Shown one piece after another: positions 8,955 to 17,394 of a stretch of 64,000 bases of DNA. The stretch is from Streptomyces sp. AC512_CC834. GTDB taxonomy: Bacteria; Actinomycetota; Actinomycetes; Streptomycetales; Streptomycetaceae. The notes beneath the pieces were generated by a model. That model was given only the letters and a program-made list of their open reading frames with translations, was not told the origin of the DNA and made no database searches. Location: assembly GCF_019049325.1 (NCBI RefSeq), contig NZ_JAGMUO010000061.1:22153-86152 (forward strand). Direction: 5' to 3'. Made by a program: the position numbers and the translations under genes. The first letter of the stretch is position 1. Each line of letters opens with the position of its first letter.

Positions 8955-10409
8955 ATGCCCGAAAAGCCGCTGCTCGGACTGACCCGGGACGAGCGCGAGG
9001 CCGCCGGCCGGCTGCTGAACGCCTTCTTCCACGACTACGAGGAGTCCGTCGCCCGGCGCCCGCTCGTTCCCGAGGTGGACCGGGAGGTTCTCTCCGGCCT
9101 GCTGGAAACGCCGTTCCCCGACCAGGGCATCGGCGTCGAAGGGGTCTTCCACGAGATCAAGGAGAAGATCCTCCCCAACTCGACCACCGTGGCCCACCCG
9201 AGGTTCCTCGCCTACGTGCAGGGCCCGCCCAACGGAATCGCCCCCTACGCCGAGGCAATCGCCGCGACCATCAACCAGAACTGCAACTTCTGGCAGCTCT
9301 CGCCGGCCGCGAGCGTGGTGGAGCGCTCCGTCATCAGGTGGCTGGGCGGGCTCTTCGGGTACGGCGACGAGGCGGGCGGGATCCTCACCGGCGGCGGCTC
9401 GATCGCCACCCTCAACGCCCTCACCACCGCCCTGCACGTCCGGCGTCCGCACTTTCGCGAGCAGGGCCTGCAGACGACCGGACCCCGGCTGGTCGTGTAC
9501 ACCTCCGTGGAAGCGCACTGCTCCGTCGACAAGGCGGCGGCGATCCTGGGCATCGGCCTGGACAACGTCCGGCACATCCCCACCGACGACCAGTACCGCA
9601 TGCGTGTCGACCTGCTGGAGGAGACCGTCCGCGCCGACCGGGCGGCCGGGCTGGAGCCGTTCTGCGTCGTCGCCACCCCGGGAACGGTCACCAGCGGCTC
9701 CATCGACCCGATCGACGCCGTCGCGGACGTGTGCGCACGCGAGGACCTGTGGCTGCACCTCGACGGGGCCTACGGTGCGCTGTTCGTCCTGTCCGAACGC
9801 AAGCGCGCGGCATTCGAGGCGTGCCACCGCGCGGACTCCATCGCCCTCGACCCGCACAAGCTGCTGTTCGCCCCCCTGGAGGCGGGCTGCCTGCTGGTCC
9901 GCGACCGCGCCCAACTGGCGCGGGCCTACGCGTTCTCCGCCTCGTACATCGCCGCGGACGAAGACCCCCTGATGGTCGACTACATGGACTACGGCCCCCA
10001 GCTGTCCCGCAGCTTCAAGGCACTCAAGATATGGAGCGCCCTGCAGACCTTCGGTGTGGACACCTTCCGGGCCGTGACCGACCACGTGCTCGACCTCGCC
10101 CAATACCTCGCCGACCTCGTCGAAGCCGCTCCGGACCTGGAACTCATGGCGTCCCCGTCACTGACCGCCGTCTGCCTGCGGATCAAGGGGGCCACCGAGG
10201 CCGACCACACGGCCGTACTCGCCGAGCTGATCGAGGACGGCACCGCCCTCCTCGGCCCCGCGAGGCTCGCCGGCCGCCACGGCATCCGGGCCTGCGTCAC
10301 CAACTACCGCACCACCCGCGACGACATCGAACTGATCGTCACCCGCCTGTCCGACATCGCCCGCGCCGGTCACGGAAAGGACATCGGCACCCCGGAGATG
10401 GCCCGGTGA
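8955..10409 (+). CDS. PLP-dependent aromatic L-amino acid decarboxylase
   Basis: A 484-residue group II PLP decarboxylase. Recognisable elements are HPRFLAY (81-87), ILTGGGSIATLNAL (143-156), His 188 in EAHCSVDKAA stacking on PLP, LHLDGAYG (268-274, PLP-binding Asp 270) and the Schiff-base Lys 302 in DPHKLLFAP. Family members convert Trp, Tyr, Phe or Dopa to the amine. The ATG at 8955 is preferred; a TTG at 8910 would add 15 residues. A remnant of an aromatic amino acid hydroxylase lies about 350 bases downstream on the other strand, so this may once have been a two-step hydroxylation/decarboxylation locus. An AsnC-type palindrome precedes the promoter. Confidence 0.9.
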   Translation: MPEKPLLGLTRDEREAAGRLLNAFFHDYEESVARRPLVPEVDREVLSGLLETPFPDQGIGVEGVFHEIKEKILPNSTTVAHPRFLAYVQGPPNGIAPYAEAIAATINQNCNFWQLSPAASVVERSVIRWLGGLFGYGDEAGGILTGGGSIATLNALTTALHVRRPHFREQGLQTTGPRLVVYTSVEAHCSVDKAAAILGIGLDNVRHIPTDDQYRMRVDLLEETVRADRAAGLEPFCVVATPGTVTSGSIDPIDAVADVCAREDLWLHLDGAYGALFVLSERKRAAFEACHRADSIALDPHKLLFAPLEAGCLLVRDRAQLARAYAFSASYIAADEDPLMVDYMDYGPQLSRSFKALKIWSALQTFGVDTFRAVTDHVLDLAQYLADLVEAAPDLELMASPSLTAVCLRIKGATEADHTAVLAELIEDGTALLGPARLAGRHGIRACVTNYRTTRDDIELIVTRLSDIARAGHGKDIGTPEMAR

Positions 10410-10750
10410 ACGACACACGCCGGTCCACGTAAGCCACCCGGCAACCACACTGTCCGCCCCTGCCCCGGCCCACGGGCTGCGGAGGCATGGAGGAGGGTGC
10501 ACCCCGCATGACCTCTGTGGCATGTCGACACGGAATGGCCTCCGACCGGGGCTACGCGATACGAGGATCAGGCCGACGCGGAGCGGCGTGCCGTCCGTGC
10601 CAGAGCACGCCGCGCGCGGGCGCCTGCTGGAGCCTGCTGCCGAGCCGGCCCGTGCCGAGCTCGCCTCCGCGCTCGGCAGCGCGCCGAGCGCGGAGGCCGA
10701 GGAGAAGGCCCGAGTTCTGTTGGAGCGCCTGGGCGGCACCCGCCCCGGGC
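10410..10750. other. gene-poor junction, no intact gene
   Basis: This stretch separates the decarboxylase from the hydroxylase remnant. The plus strand around 10600-10740 encodes a helical, Ala/Glu-rich stretch (LLEPAAEPARAELASALG) that could be the tail of some regulator, and the minus strand continues the hydroxylase frame with unrelated sequence. I read it as fused foreign DNA; no function is assigned. Confidence 0.4.
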
Positions 10751-11404
10751 CGCCCCGTACGCCTTGGGTGTCCCGCCCTCGCCGAGGACTCCGTACTCCA
10801 GGGTGAACCAGTACACGTCGCTGATCATCTGGAGGACGTCCTTGCTCTCGACGCGCATCGCCGCATCGCCGATCAGCCAGTAGACGTCGGCGAAGGCCGG
10901 CGAGGCCAGGGGGATCCCGTGGCCGAAGACGTCATGGATGATGGCCGGTTCGGGGGTGAACATCGGTACGGCCGGGTGGCGGACGAACTGCACGGCGTGG
11001 AAGTAGCCGTCGGCCATCGACCCCAGGAACCTCTTGTTGGCGACCACACCGCCCGCGAGGGTGAAGTCGAAGCCCGTCAACCTCCGCAAGTGCAGCCCGA
11101 CCTCGGCATGCTGCGGGATGTGGTCCGCCGGAACGGGTGCCTGTTCACGGGCGTCGAGGGCGGCACAGCAGGCATGCTCACGTTGGGCGTCCCAGAGCCG
11201 CCGGTGGACGGTCCGTCAGGTCCGCTGCTCGGCCTCGGTGTAGTTCACTCGTGGTGAGGGGTCACCGACCCGGTGTCCGCGGGCCAGCGAGGCGATGGCC
11301 CGACGCCGCAGCAGGTAGCCGGGGTCACTGAGGCCAGGGTGCTTGGCGGCCGCGTCGAGGCGGCCGTCGGTCGCGATCGGCGTACGCACGTGAATCTCTC
11401 TCAC
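10751..11404 (-). pseudogene. biopterin-dependent aromatic amino acid hydroxylase remnant
   Basis: The minus strand encodes hallmarks of the Phe/Tyr/Trp hydroxylase family: PRVNYTEAE, then IPQHAEV, LRRLTGFDF, the iron-binding segment HDVFGHGIPLASPAFADVYW (the two His ligands), and DVYWFTLEYGVLGEGG with the Glu ligand. Relative to the family, the Trp after TEAEQRT is a TGA stop at 11216-11218, and after TPKAYGA (10751) the sequence departs into unrelated DNA, so the C-terminus is lost. The likely original start is a GTG at 11404. Bacterial members make Tyr from Phe or 5-hydroxy-Trp from Trp. Next to an intact aromatic decarboxylase this suggests a decayed monoamine pathway. Confidence 0.75.
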
Positions 11405-11721
11405 GAACCCGATTGTTTCGGTCGGCGCGCGGCCGGAGCGCCCGGACACACCTGCCCTGGCGGTGCATCGTCCACGGCCCGCTCGGATCGCCCAACCGTC
11501 CCGTTCACCCGCCCCGGTCGAAGCATCCTGCCGCGGCCCGCTCACCGCCCGGCCCGCCGCGCCCACCACCTCCCGGCGTCGGCGGCCTACGCGGCCATCG
11601 ACCTTAACACCTGACCACCCACCACAGCCCGAGCAGGGGGGATGACCCGTGGGCCGAGCCGCAGCGTCGGCCGTGTCGTGCGTTAGCGCCGATCACGCCC
11701 TCGCCCGGCCTGTGGTGCGCT

Positions 11722-12588
11722 TCAGGAGAACTCGTACCCGGCGAAGTCGGCGACGTGGACATACCCAATGCGCTGGTAGAGGGAGTTGCTGGTGGGGTTG
11801 TCCGGGTCCGTGAACAGGACGACGTCCGTCGCGCCCGCGGCCAGCGCGGCTCTGCTCGCCTCGACCGTCACGGCGCCCGCGTAGCCGCGGCCCCGGAGGC
11901 GGGCCGGGGTGTAGACGGGGTCGATCCGGACCATGCCGCCGACGACCGAGGTCGCGGCTGCCATCGAGACGGGTATGCCGTCCGGGGTCTCCCAGAAGGT
12001 GAAGTGCCGGTCGCCGAAGCGTGAGTCGTCCCAGGAGCCGGCGTCGATCAGGTCGATGGAGGACTGCTCCCCGACGTCAACGCAGAACTCACGGCACCAG
12101 CGCACGACGCGTTCGCGGTCTGTCCCGTCCACGAGACGCCCCCGGCCCTCCGGGTGCGGCTGCGGCGGGGTGAGTGTGCCGAGACGGTAGAGACGCGTCC
12201 GCCAGAAGAGTGCCGGCGCCGCGCCCGTGTGCCGCTGCCAGGAGTCGGCGAATGCGGTGGCGGTGTCGTGGTCCGCGATGACGTTGGCGGGCGAGTGGCC
12301 GAGGGCCGTCAGATGGGCGGCGAGGGCGTCGGTCTGCTCGACGGAAAGGGGAGTGAGGCCCAGCCGGCCGCGCGAAGTGAGATAGAAGACCGCGCGGACC
12401 TCGCCTCCGGCCTCCAGTCGCCCGAAGACGGCGGTGACCGGGCCGTATGCGTCCGGCCTGCGTATCCGCAGCTTTTCGATGTCCGTCAGCGGCGTGTTGT
12501 GCAGGGCGGGGCGCGAGCGCAGGAAGCCCCCGGCTCGGGCGAGGAAGTCGTCAACGTCTTGGGTGAGGTGCCAGTCATCCGGGAGCAT
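11722..12588 (-). CDS. GNAT-family N-acetyltransferase
   Basis: A 288-residue protein with an N-terminal regulatory-like half and a C-terminal GNAT domain (about residues 150-288). The acetyl-CoA-binding motif A is RIDPVYTPARLRGRGYAG (about 222-239, with RGRGYAG), followed by the NPTSNSLYQRIGY motif B region. The substrate is unknown; this two-part architecture is common in Streptomyces. The ATG at 12588 is the natural start. No clear operon partner. Confidence 0.85.
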   Translation of the reverse strand: MLPDDWHLTQDVDDFLARAGGFLRSRPALHNTPLTDIEKLRIRRPDAYGPVTAVFGRLEAGGEVRAVFYLTSRGRLGLTPLSVEQTDALAAHLTALGHSPANVIADHDTATAFADSWQRHTGAAPALFWRTRLYRLGTLTPPQPHPEGRGRLVDGTDRERVVRWCREFCVDVGEQSSIDLIDAGSWDDSRFGDRHFTFWETPDGIPVSMAAATSVVGGMVRIDPVYTPARLRGRGYAGAVTVEASRAALAAGATDVVLFTDPDNPTSNSLYQRIGYVHVADFAGYEFS

Positions 12589-12861
12589 GCTTCATGATCC
12601 CGGATCTCGGCGTCGATTCCACGACCTGCCGCGCTCATCAGCACGCGGCTGGTGCCTCCACCTGTGCCCCCAGGATCCCGGGTCGGCGCAGAAGCCCGGT
12701 ACGTCATCGTTCCGATGAGGCCCTGGGACGCTCGCGAGGCGGGGACTCACAAGCAAGATCCACCTTGCTGAGGAAGGCAGGTGCAGCCCGCTCGGCTTTG
12801 TCATCACGCCCGGCCGGTGAGGGGACGCCCTGACGTCCCAGGATGAGCTGTCGAACTGGGT

Positions 12862-13311
12862 CTACCAGGGTGGGCGGGTGTCGCGGCGTGCTTCTGGCGT
12901 CTGCTCGGGCAGAGCCGTGTTCTGGTCGGTGCGCAGCAGCATGCCCGGGTCGGGTTCGAAGTCCTCATTCGACGGTGCCGGCTGGTGGAAACGCTCGGTG
13001 CGCGCAATGGTGACTTCCACCAGTCGGCCCTCCTGGAACATCCACAGCCCGAAGCAGTCGTCGTCCTGGTCGCGAAGTAGAACCTGGACTGTATGCGGAT
13101 GCGGCCACGGCAGCGATTCCAGGTGCCTGAGCAGGCCCTTGCGGGCGCGCATCCTCTCCAACTCCAGGGCCCACCCGAACTCATAGCCCCAGTGCCCCGC
13201 TATCGGGACGAAGCGACCTCGCCACGTACGGTCAGGGTCGTCCCGGGTCAGTGGCTCCATCACCTCGTCCGACCAGCGAGCGAGCACGATGACCTCGGCG
13301 TCTCTACTCAT
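12862..13311 (-). CDS. hypothetical protein
   Basis: About 149 residues (start at 13311, or 13347 if an upstream ATG is used). Soluble, with acidic and Trp/Phe-rich stretches (PDRTWRGRFVPIAGHWGYEF; DCFGLWMFQEGRLVEVT) and no signal peptide. I do not recognise the family. Its codon usage is normal for the window, so it is probably a real gene. Confidence 0.55.
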   Translation of the reverse strand: MSRDAEVIVLARWSDEVMEPLTRDDPDRTWRGRFVPIAGHWGYEFGWALELERMRARKGLLRHLESLPWPHPHTVQVLLRDQDDDCFGLWMFQEGRLVEVTIARTERFHQPAPSNEDFEPDPGMLLRTDQNTALPEQTPEARRDTRPPW

Positions 13312-13378
13312 GCCGGAGTATCGCCGCATCCGCCTGAGCCACTGCAACCCAATTCCTCAACCGGCGTAGCAGGGCCTG

Positions 13379-13795
13379 TCAGATCGTGGTCGGCGGCGCG
13401 TTTTTCAGGAGGATCTCTGCTGCCGTCCGCGCGTACCGGCCGTAGTTCGACTCGCCCAGCACCATGGCGCGGCTGGCGGCGCCGTCCGCGAGGGTCACGA
13501 GTTGCTCGGCGCGGACGGCGGGCTCGCGGCAGCCCGGTTCCGCTACCAGGTCGGTCACCAGCCGCACCATCAGCAGTTTCTGTTCGTGGGCGTAGGAGTG
13601 GACCGCGTTCCGGGGGTCGGGGAACTCGGCGGCGGCGTCGATGAACGGGCATCCGCGCACGGGATCCGTGCCGGTCGGGGGCGGGTTTCACCGCCGACCT
13701 TGCGGGAGCGCCGCGATCTGCTCCATGCCGGTCGCGTTGATCCCCTGGGCCGCGAACAGTTCGGCCGCGGCGGCCAGGATGTGCTCCCGCCCTCC
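13379..13795 (-). pseudogene. TetR-family regulator with internal deletion
   Basis: The minus strand first reads REHILAAAAELFAAQGINAT (TetR helix 1-2 region, about 13790-13730), then breaks frame after MEQIAAL. In another frame it continues with VRGCPFIDAAAEFPDP through to the TetR C-terminal domain ending at 13379. Compared with the usual layout, the recognition helix (normally GVSKRTLYQHF) and about 50 residues after it are missing. A DNA-binding function is therefore lost. I could not locate a start codon. Confidence 0.65.
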
Positions 13796-14059
13796 GCGCC
13801 CCGGCCCAGGCGACGACCAGCCCCTCCGGTCACGGACCTATCGCCGAGATCGCCTGGGTGGTGGGGACCCCGTGGCAGAAAAGAGGCATCGCCGGCGAAG
13901 CGGCCCGAGGACTCGGCGACTGGCTCAGCCCCTGGCCCCGCCGCAGCCGGGACCCGCGAGCCCCTGAGCTCCCGAGCCCCTGAGCCCCTGAGCCCCGTCT
14001 CCTGCGCGTCCGCCGCTCCGGCCTCCACCCGACTGCTACCACCCTGCTACCATAGCTGC

Positions 14060-14317
14060 ATGGGTTCCGCGAAGAAGCAGACGCAGGTCCGGTTGGACGA
14101 GAACGCCCTGGAGGCCGGGAAGGCAGCCGCGCGCGCCCGCGGGCTGGACTTCAACAAGTACGTCGAGCGGCTCATCGTCGAGGACACCACCGGCGCCCGG
14201 GCCGCCGGCATGGCAGCGGCCCAGCGGCTCATCGACGAGCACGGCTCGTTCCTCGACGACCTGGAGCAGCAGCTCGACGCCCCGTACGCCGCCTCTCAGC
14301 CGGGCGTCGCCGCGTGA
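14060..14317 (+). CDS. antitoxin of a type II toxin-antitoxin pair
   Basis: An 85-residue protein with a ribbon-helix-helix-like N-terminus (KQTQVRLDENALEAGKAAA, then FNKYVERLIVEDTTGA) and an acidic C-terminal helix likely to wrap the toxin. It overlaps the next gene by four bases (GTGA), the normal coupling of antitoxin and toxin. The start ATG at 14060 is the only good one. Probably an autoregulated operon. Confidence 0.7.
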   Translation: MGSAKKQTQVRLDENALEAGKAAARARGLDFNKYVERLIVEDTTGARAAGMAAAQRLIDEHGSFLDDLEQQLDAPYAASQPGVAA

Positions 14318-14685
14318 TCCTGCACGTCGACGAATCCTGGATCCTCGAAGTAGCAGAACGGGCCGGCCACCGCGACCCGGCCGCCGACGACTACGGCGTG
14401 CCCATCGCCGCCGTTGCCCGCCACCGCGGCGAACTGCTCGACACCCCCGTCTACGACGGCGCCAACGCCCGCGCCGCCGCCCTCGTCCACACCCTGGGCC
14501 GCTGCCGCTGGCTGGAACGCTCCAACCTCACCGTCGCCTGCGCCGCCGCCGTCATGTACCTCGAAGCGAGCAACATCCCGGTCAGCCCCACCCGCGAGCA
14601 GCTCACCGCGCTCGCCCACGAACTCAACAACCCGCGCTGCACCGCCACACGCATCGCCTCCTTCCTGCGCACCTGGAAGCCCTGA
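14314..14685 (+). CDS. Fic/Doc-like toxin
   Basis: A 123-residue protein of the actinobacterial Fic-family toxin type: an N-terminal LHVDESWILEVAER helix, a central YDGANARAAALVHTLGRC segment with His 59, and VACAAAVMYLEASNI matching the helix after the Fic loop. The canonical active-site loop HPFxxGN(G/K)R is not visible: after His 59 the sequence reads TLGRCRWLERSN. Catalysis of AMP or phosphate transfer is therefore uncertain. A GTG start overlaps the antitoxin stop. Confidence 0.65.
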   Translation: MILHVDESWILEVAERAGHRDPAADDYGVPIAAVARHRGELLDTPVYDGANARAAALVHTLGRCRWLERSNLTVACAAAVMYLEASNIPVSPTREQLTALAHELNNPRCTATRIASFLRTWKP

Positions 14686-14804
14686 CCCCCACGCCGCCGA
14701 CGGCACGGAACAGGCGGGGTGCGGCGGTGTTGGAGGACAGCACCGCGAAAGTCGGGTGGTCGGACGGGTGGTCGTCGGCGCGGCGTTGGGACGGACTGAC
14801 AGCG

Positions 14805-15542
14805 ATGACGACGCGGCGTAACCTGTGCGCAGCAGGGAGCACGGACACCGATGCCGCACGGCTGGAGCACCTCTGGCGGCAGCTGACGGAGACCGCCAAC
14901 CACACGGCGTACGCCGCGCTGGAGATCAGGGAACGGCTGCGCCACCTGCGCGACCACCTGGAGCGCGCGGCCTCGCTGTCCCTGGCGGCGTGGCAGGGCC
15001 TCGGCTCCGCCGAGCATGCCGCGGCCACCCTGAGCCACTTCGCCGAGCTGTGCCACCACGCCGGCCACCTCCTGGGCGCGGTCCGGCTGTACGCGAAGGC
15101 CGTCACCGCTTACGAGGAACTGGAGCGGCCGAAAGACCTGGCACGCACCCTGGTCAACCTGTCCGCGGCCTACACGGCGCTCGGCGAACACGTCCCGGCC
15201 GTAGAGGCGTTGAAGCGCGCTCCTGGTCTCTTCGTCGGCGAGGGGGACCGGTCGGCCGAGTCCCAGGCCCGCGCCCTGCTCGCCCACGGGCTGCTGACCC
15301 TCGGCCGGGAGCCGGAGGCGATCGACGCCGCCACCCGGGCGGAGGAAGCGGCGGCGGCCGCGGACGACGACGCCGGTCGAGCGTCCGCCGCGCTGGCCCT
15401 CGCACTGGCCCTCGGCCGCTCCGGGCGGCGCGGCCACGCGGAACGCGCGGCACAGCGGGCCCTGCAGGCCGCCAGGCGTACCAGGAGACCGGACCTGTAC
15501 CACTCCATACGCAACAGACTCCGCAGCGAGGATCTGGTGTAG
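14805..15542 (+). CDS. tetratricopeptide-repeat-like protein
   Basis: A 245-residue, all-helical, Ala/Leu/Arg-rich protein. Helix pairs such as AGHLLGAVRLYAKAVTAYEE and DLARTLVNLSAAYTALGEHV (about residues 85-130) and later SQARALLAHGLLTLGREPEA match degenerate TPR units. No signal peptide or membrane segment. TPR proteins mediate protein contacts; the partner is unknown. The ATG at 14805 is chosen because upstream residues are not helical. Confidence 0.6.
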   Translation: MTTRRNLCAAGSTDTDAARLEHLWRQLTETANHTAYAALEIRERLRHLRDHLERAASLSLAAWQGLGSAEHAAATLSHFAELCHHAGHLLGAVRLYAKAVTAYEELERPKDLARTLVNLSAAYTALGEHVPAVEALKRAPGLFVGEGDRSAESQARALLAHGLLTLGREPEAIDAATRAEEAAAAADDDAGRASAALALALALGRSGRRGHAERAAQRALQAARRTRRPDLYHSIRNRLRSEDLV

Positions 15543-16011
15543 CGCCCGCAGGGTCACCGACACGCGCAGGTGCGGGCTGCCGACCGCCGGATGCCCGGGG
15601 CCGATCCGAGGACGGACAGAGCGTCGACCACCGGGTGGCGACCGCGCCCAGGGCGCCGAGGCCCCCGAGGAGGCCGCCGGTGTCGATCACCGTGAAGCCG
15701 GTGCGCAGCGGCTGCGGAGTGCTGTCGTAGCTGTCGTAGACCGGCTACCCGGGCGGGTTCGGCCCCTCGGACAGCGGCCGGACAACCACTCTGGGCCTGG
15801 GAGGCCGGCGTGCGGATTCCCCAATGGAGTCGTTTACGGGGTGGAGGGGTCACATCGGGCTTCGTGCACTTCTGGAGCGGTGCGGCCGGCACCGACCTCA
15901 TCGGCCGCTCGAAGACCGCCTTCGGCTGGACGGACGCGTACGAGGCACAGTTGCGCCAGGCCCGGGCGGACTACCCCGGCCTGCCCTACCGCGCCGCCTG
16001 ACCCGGCCTGA

Positions 16012-16048
16012 CCGGAGGGGGAGCCGGAGCCACCGGCGCCCCCTCCGG
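16012..16048. terminator. hairpin after gene remnant
   Basis: CCGGAGGGGG and CCCCCTCCGG form a perfect 10-base stem with a 17-base loop directly after the stop at 16001. No U tract, as usual in this GC range. Confidence 0.5.
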
Positions 16049-16100
16049 CACACCCCACCCGGCACGGTAGTGCCTGCCCTACCGTGCCGAGTGGGGTGTG
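16049..16100. repeat. 52-base two-tier palindrome upstream of serine hydrolase
   Basis: Outer arms CACACCCCAC / GTGGGGTGTG (16049-16058, 16091-16100) enclose inner arms GGCACGGTAG / CTACCGTGCC (16061-16070, 16079-16088), separated by two unpaired bases on each side and an 8-base loop. It could be a terminator, or an operator/mRNA structure for the hydrolase starting at 16175. Confidence 0.6.
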
Positions 16101-16174
16101 CGGGATCGAAGCGTGGTGGGCTTCCGGGGGAGGCTGACGCATGTCAGCAGGAGCGTCCAGCAGGGAGTTTCCCC

Positions 16175-17347
16175 GTGTCTCAGCATCGTGCCTCCAGGCC
16201 CCGATTCCGTCGCCGGTCGGCCATCGCGGTTTCCGCGCTCGCGGTCCTCGGCGGGGTCGTGGCGGTGGGCCTGCCCTCGGCGAGCGCCGACCAGCCCGCC
16301 GCAAGGCCGAACGCGAAGGTTCAGCGGAGTCTGGACGACCTGGTACGCGACAACGGCTTCCCCGCCGCTCTCGCCTCGGTGCGCGACGAGAAGGGGCACA
16401 CCCGCAACTACACCGCCGGCGTGGGTGACCGGGCGAAGAAGAGGTCCAAGGTCCCGGTCGACGGACAGATCCGGATCGCCAGTACCACCAAGCTGTACAC
16501 GTCCACCGTGGTCCTTCAGCTGGTGGGCGAGGGCAGGATCGGCCTGGACACGACGGTGGAGACCTACCTGCCGGGCCTGGTGCGCGGTGACGGCATCGAC
16601 GGCCGGAACATCACCGTGCGCCAGCTCCTCCAGCACACCAGTGGGCTGCCCAACTACACGGAGACCATGCCGAAGCTGTCCGAGTGGCAGCACACCTTCG
16701 TCGACGACTACGACCTGCTCGACATGGCCTTCAAGGCGAAGGCGTCGTTCCCTCCGGGCAAGGGCTGGGAGTACAGCAACACCAACTACACCCTCGCGGG
16801 CCTCATCGTGCAGAAGGTCACCGGCCGCCCCATCGGCGAGGAGATCACCGACCGGATCATCGAGCCCCTCCGTCTGCGCCACACCTACTGGCCCGGCGAG
16901 GGCGAGCAGACCATCCGGGAACGCCACCCGCACGGCTACGGGTTCGACACGCCCGGCGGCCCGCTCTTCGACGCCACCGAGCTGGACCCCTCCTGGGGCG
17001 GAGCGGCCGGGCAGCTCATCGCCCGGCCCAGCGACGTCAACCGCTTCCTGACCGCGCTGATGGACGGCAAGCTCCTCAAGCCCGCCCAGCTCGAGGAGAT
17101 GCGAACCACGGTCGAGACCAAGGGCCTGCACGACGGCTGGCGTTACGGCCTCGGCATCGTCGAGATGTCACTGAGCTGCGGCGGTGTCGCCTGGGGCCAC
17201 GGCGGCGACTTCGACGGCTACGAGAACCGCAACGGAGTCACCGACGAGGGCCGGTCGGCCACCGTCGCCGTCACCGCCCTGCCCTCCACCCTCGAGGCCG
17301 CCGAAGCCGTCAACTCCGCCCTCGACACCGCCCTGTGCACGCGCTGA
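16175..17347 (+). CDS. secreted serine hydrolase, class C beta-lactamase/D-Ala-D-Ala peptidase-like (copy 1)
   Basis: A 390-residue secreted protein: Arg-rich N-terminus and hydrophobic segment (SAIAVSALAVLGGVVAVGL) with likely cleavage after SASA. The catalytic domain has the SxxK motif STTK (in RIASTTKLYT), the YxN motif YSN (in EYSNTNYT) and a C-terminal HGG (GHGGDFDGYE). The family includes carboxypeptidases, esterases and beta-lactamases acting outside the cell. The GTG start at 16175 follows GGGAG. A close paralogue follows after 47 bases, so the two probably arose by tandem duplication and share a transcript. Confidence 0.88.
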   Translation: MSQHRASRPRFRRRSAIAVSALAVLGGVVAVGLPSASADQPAARPNAKVQRSLDDLVRDNGFPAALASVRDEKGHTRNYTAGVGDRAKKRSKVPVDGQIRIASTTKLYTSTVVLQLVGEGRIGLDTTVETYLPGLVRGDGIDGRNITVRQLLQHTSGLPNYTETMPKLSEWQHTFVDDYDLLDMAFKAKASFPPGKGWEYSNTNYTLAGLIVQKVTGRPIGEEITDRIIEPLRLRHTYWPGEGEQTIRERHPHGYGFDTPGGPLFDATELDPSWGGAAGQLIARPSDVNRFLTALMDGKLLKPAQLEEMRTTVETKGLHDGWRYGLGIVEMSLSCGGVAWGHGGDFDGYENRNGVTDEGRSATVAVTALPSTLEAAEAVNSALDTALCTR

Positions 17348-17394
17348 CCCGACCCCGCTCACCGAACGCTTCCGCTTCCCGCAAGGAGACACCC

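Larger units (their letters stand above)
15543..16174. other. region of gene remnants and hairpins
   Basis: No complete gene is supported. The plus strand from about 15837 to 16001 encodes a short fragment (FVHFWSGAAGTDLIGRSK, then TAFGWTDAYEAQLRQARADY) that looks like the real 3' end of an unrecognised gene. It is followed by a hairpin with 10-base arms (16012-16048) and a longer palindrome (16049-16100). The minus strand near 15580-15735 has a possible coding remnant that I cannot name. Confidence 0.4.
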
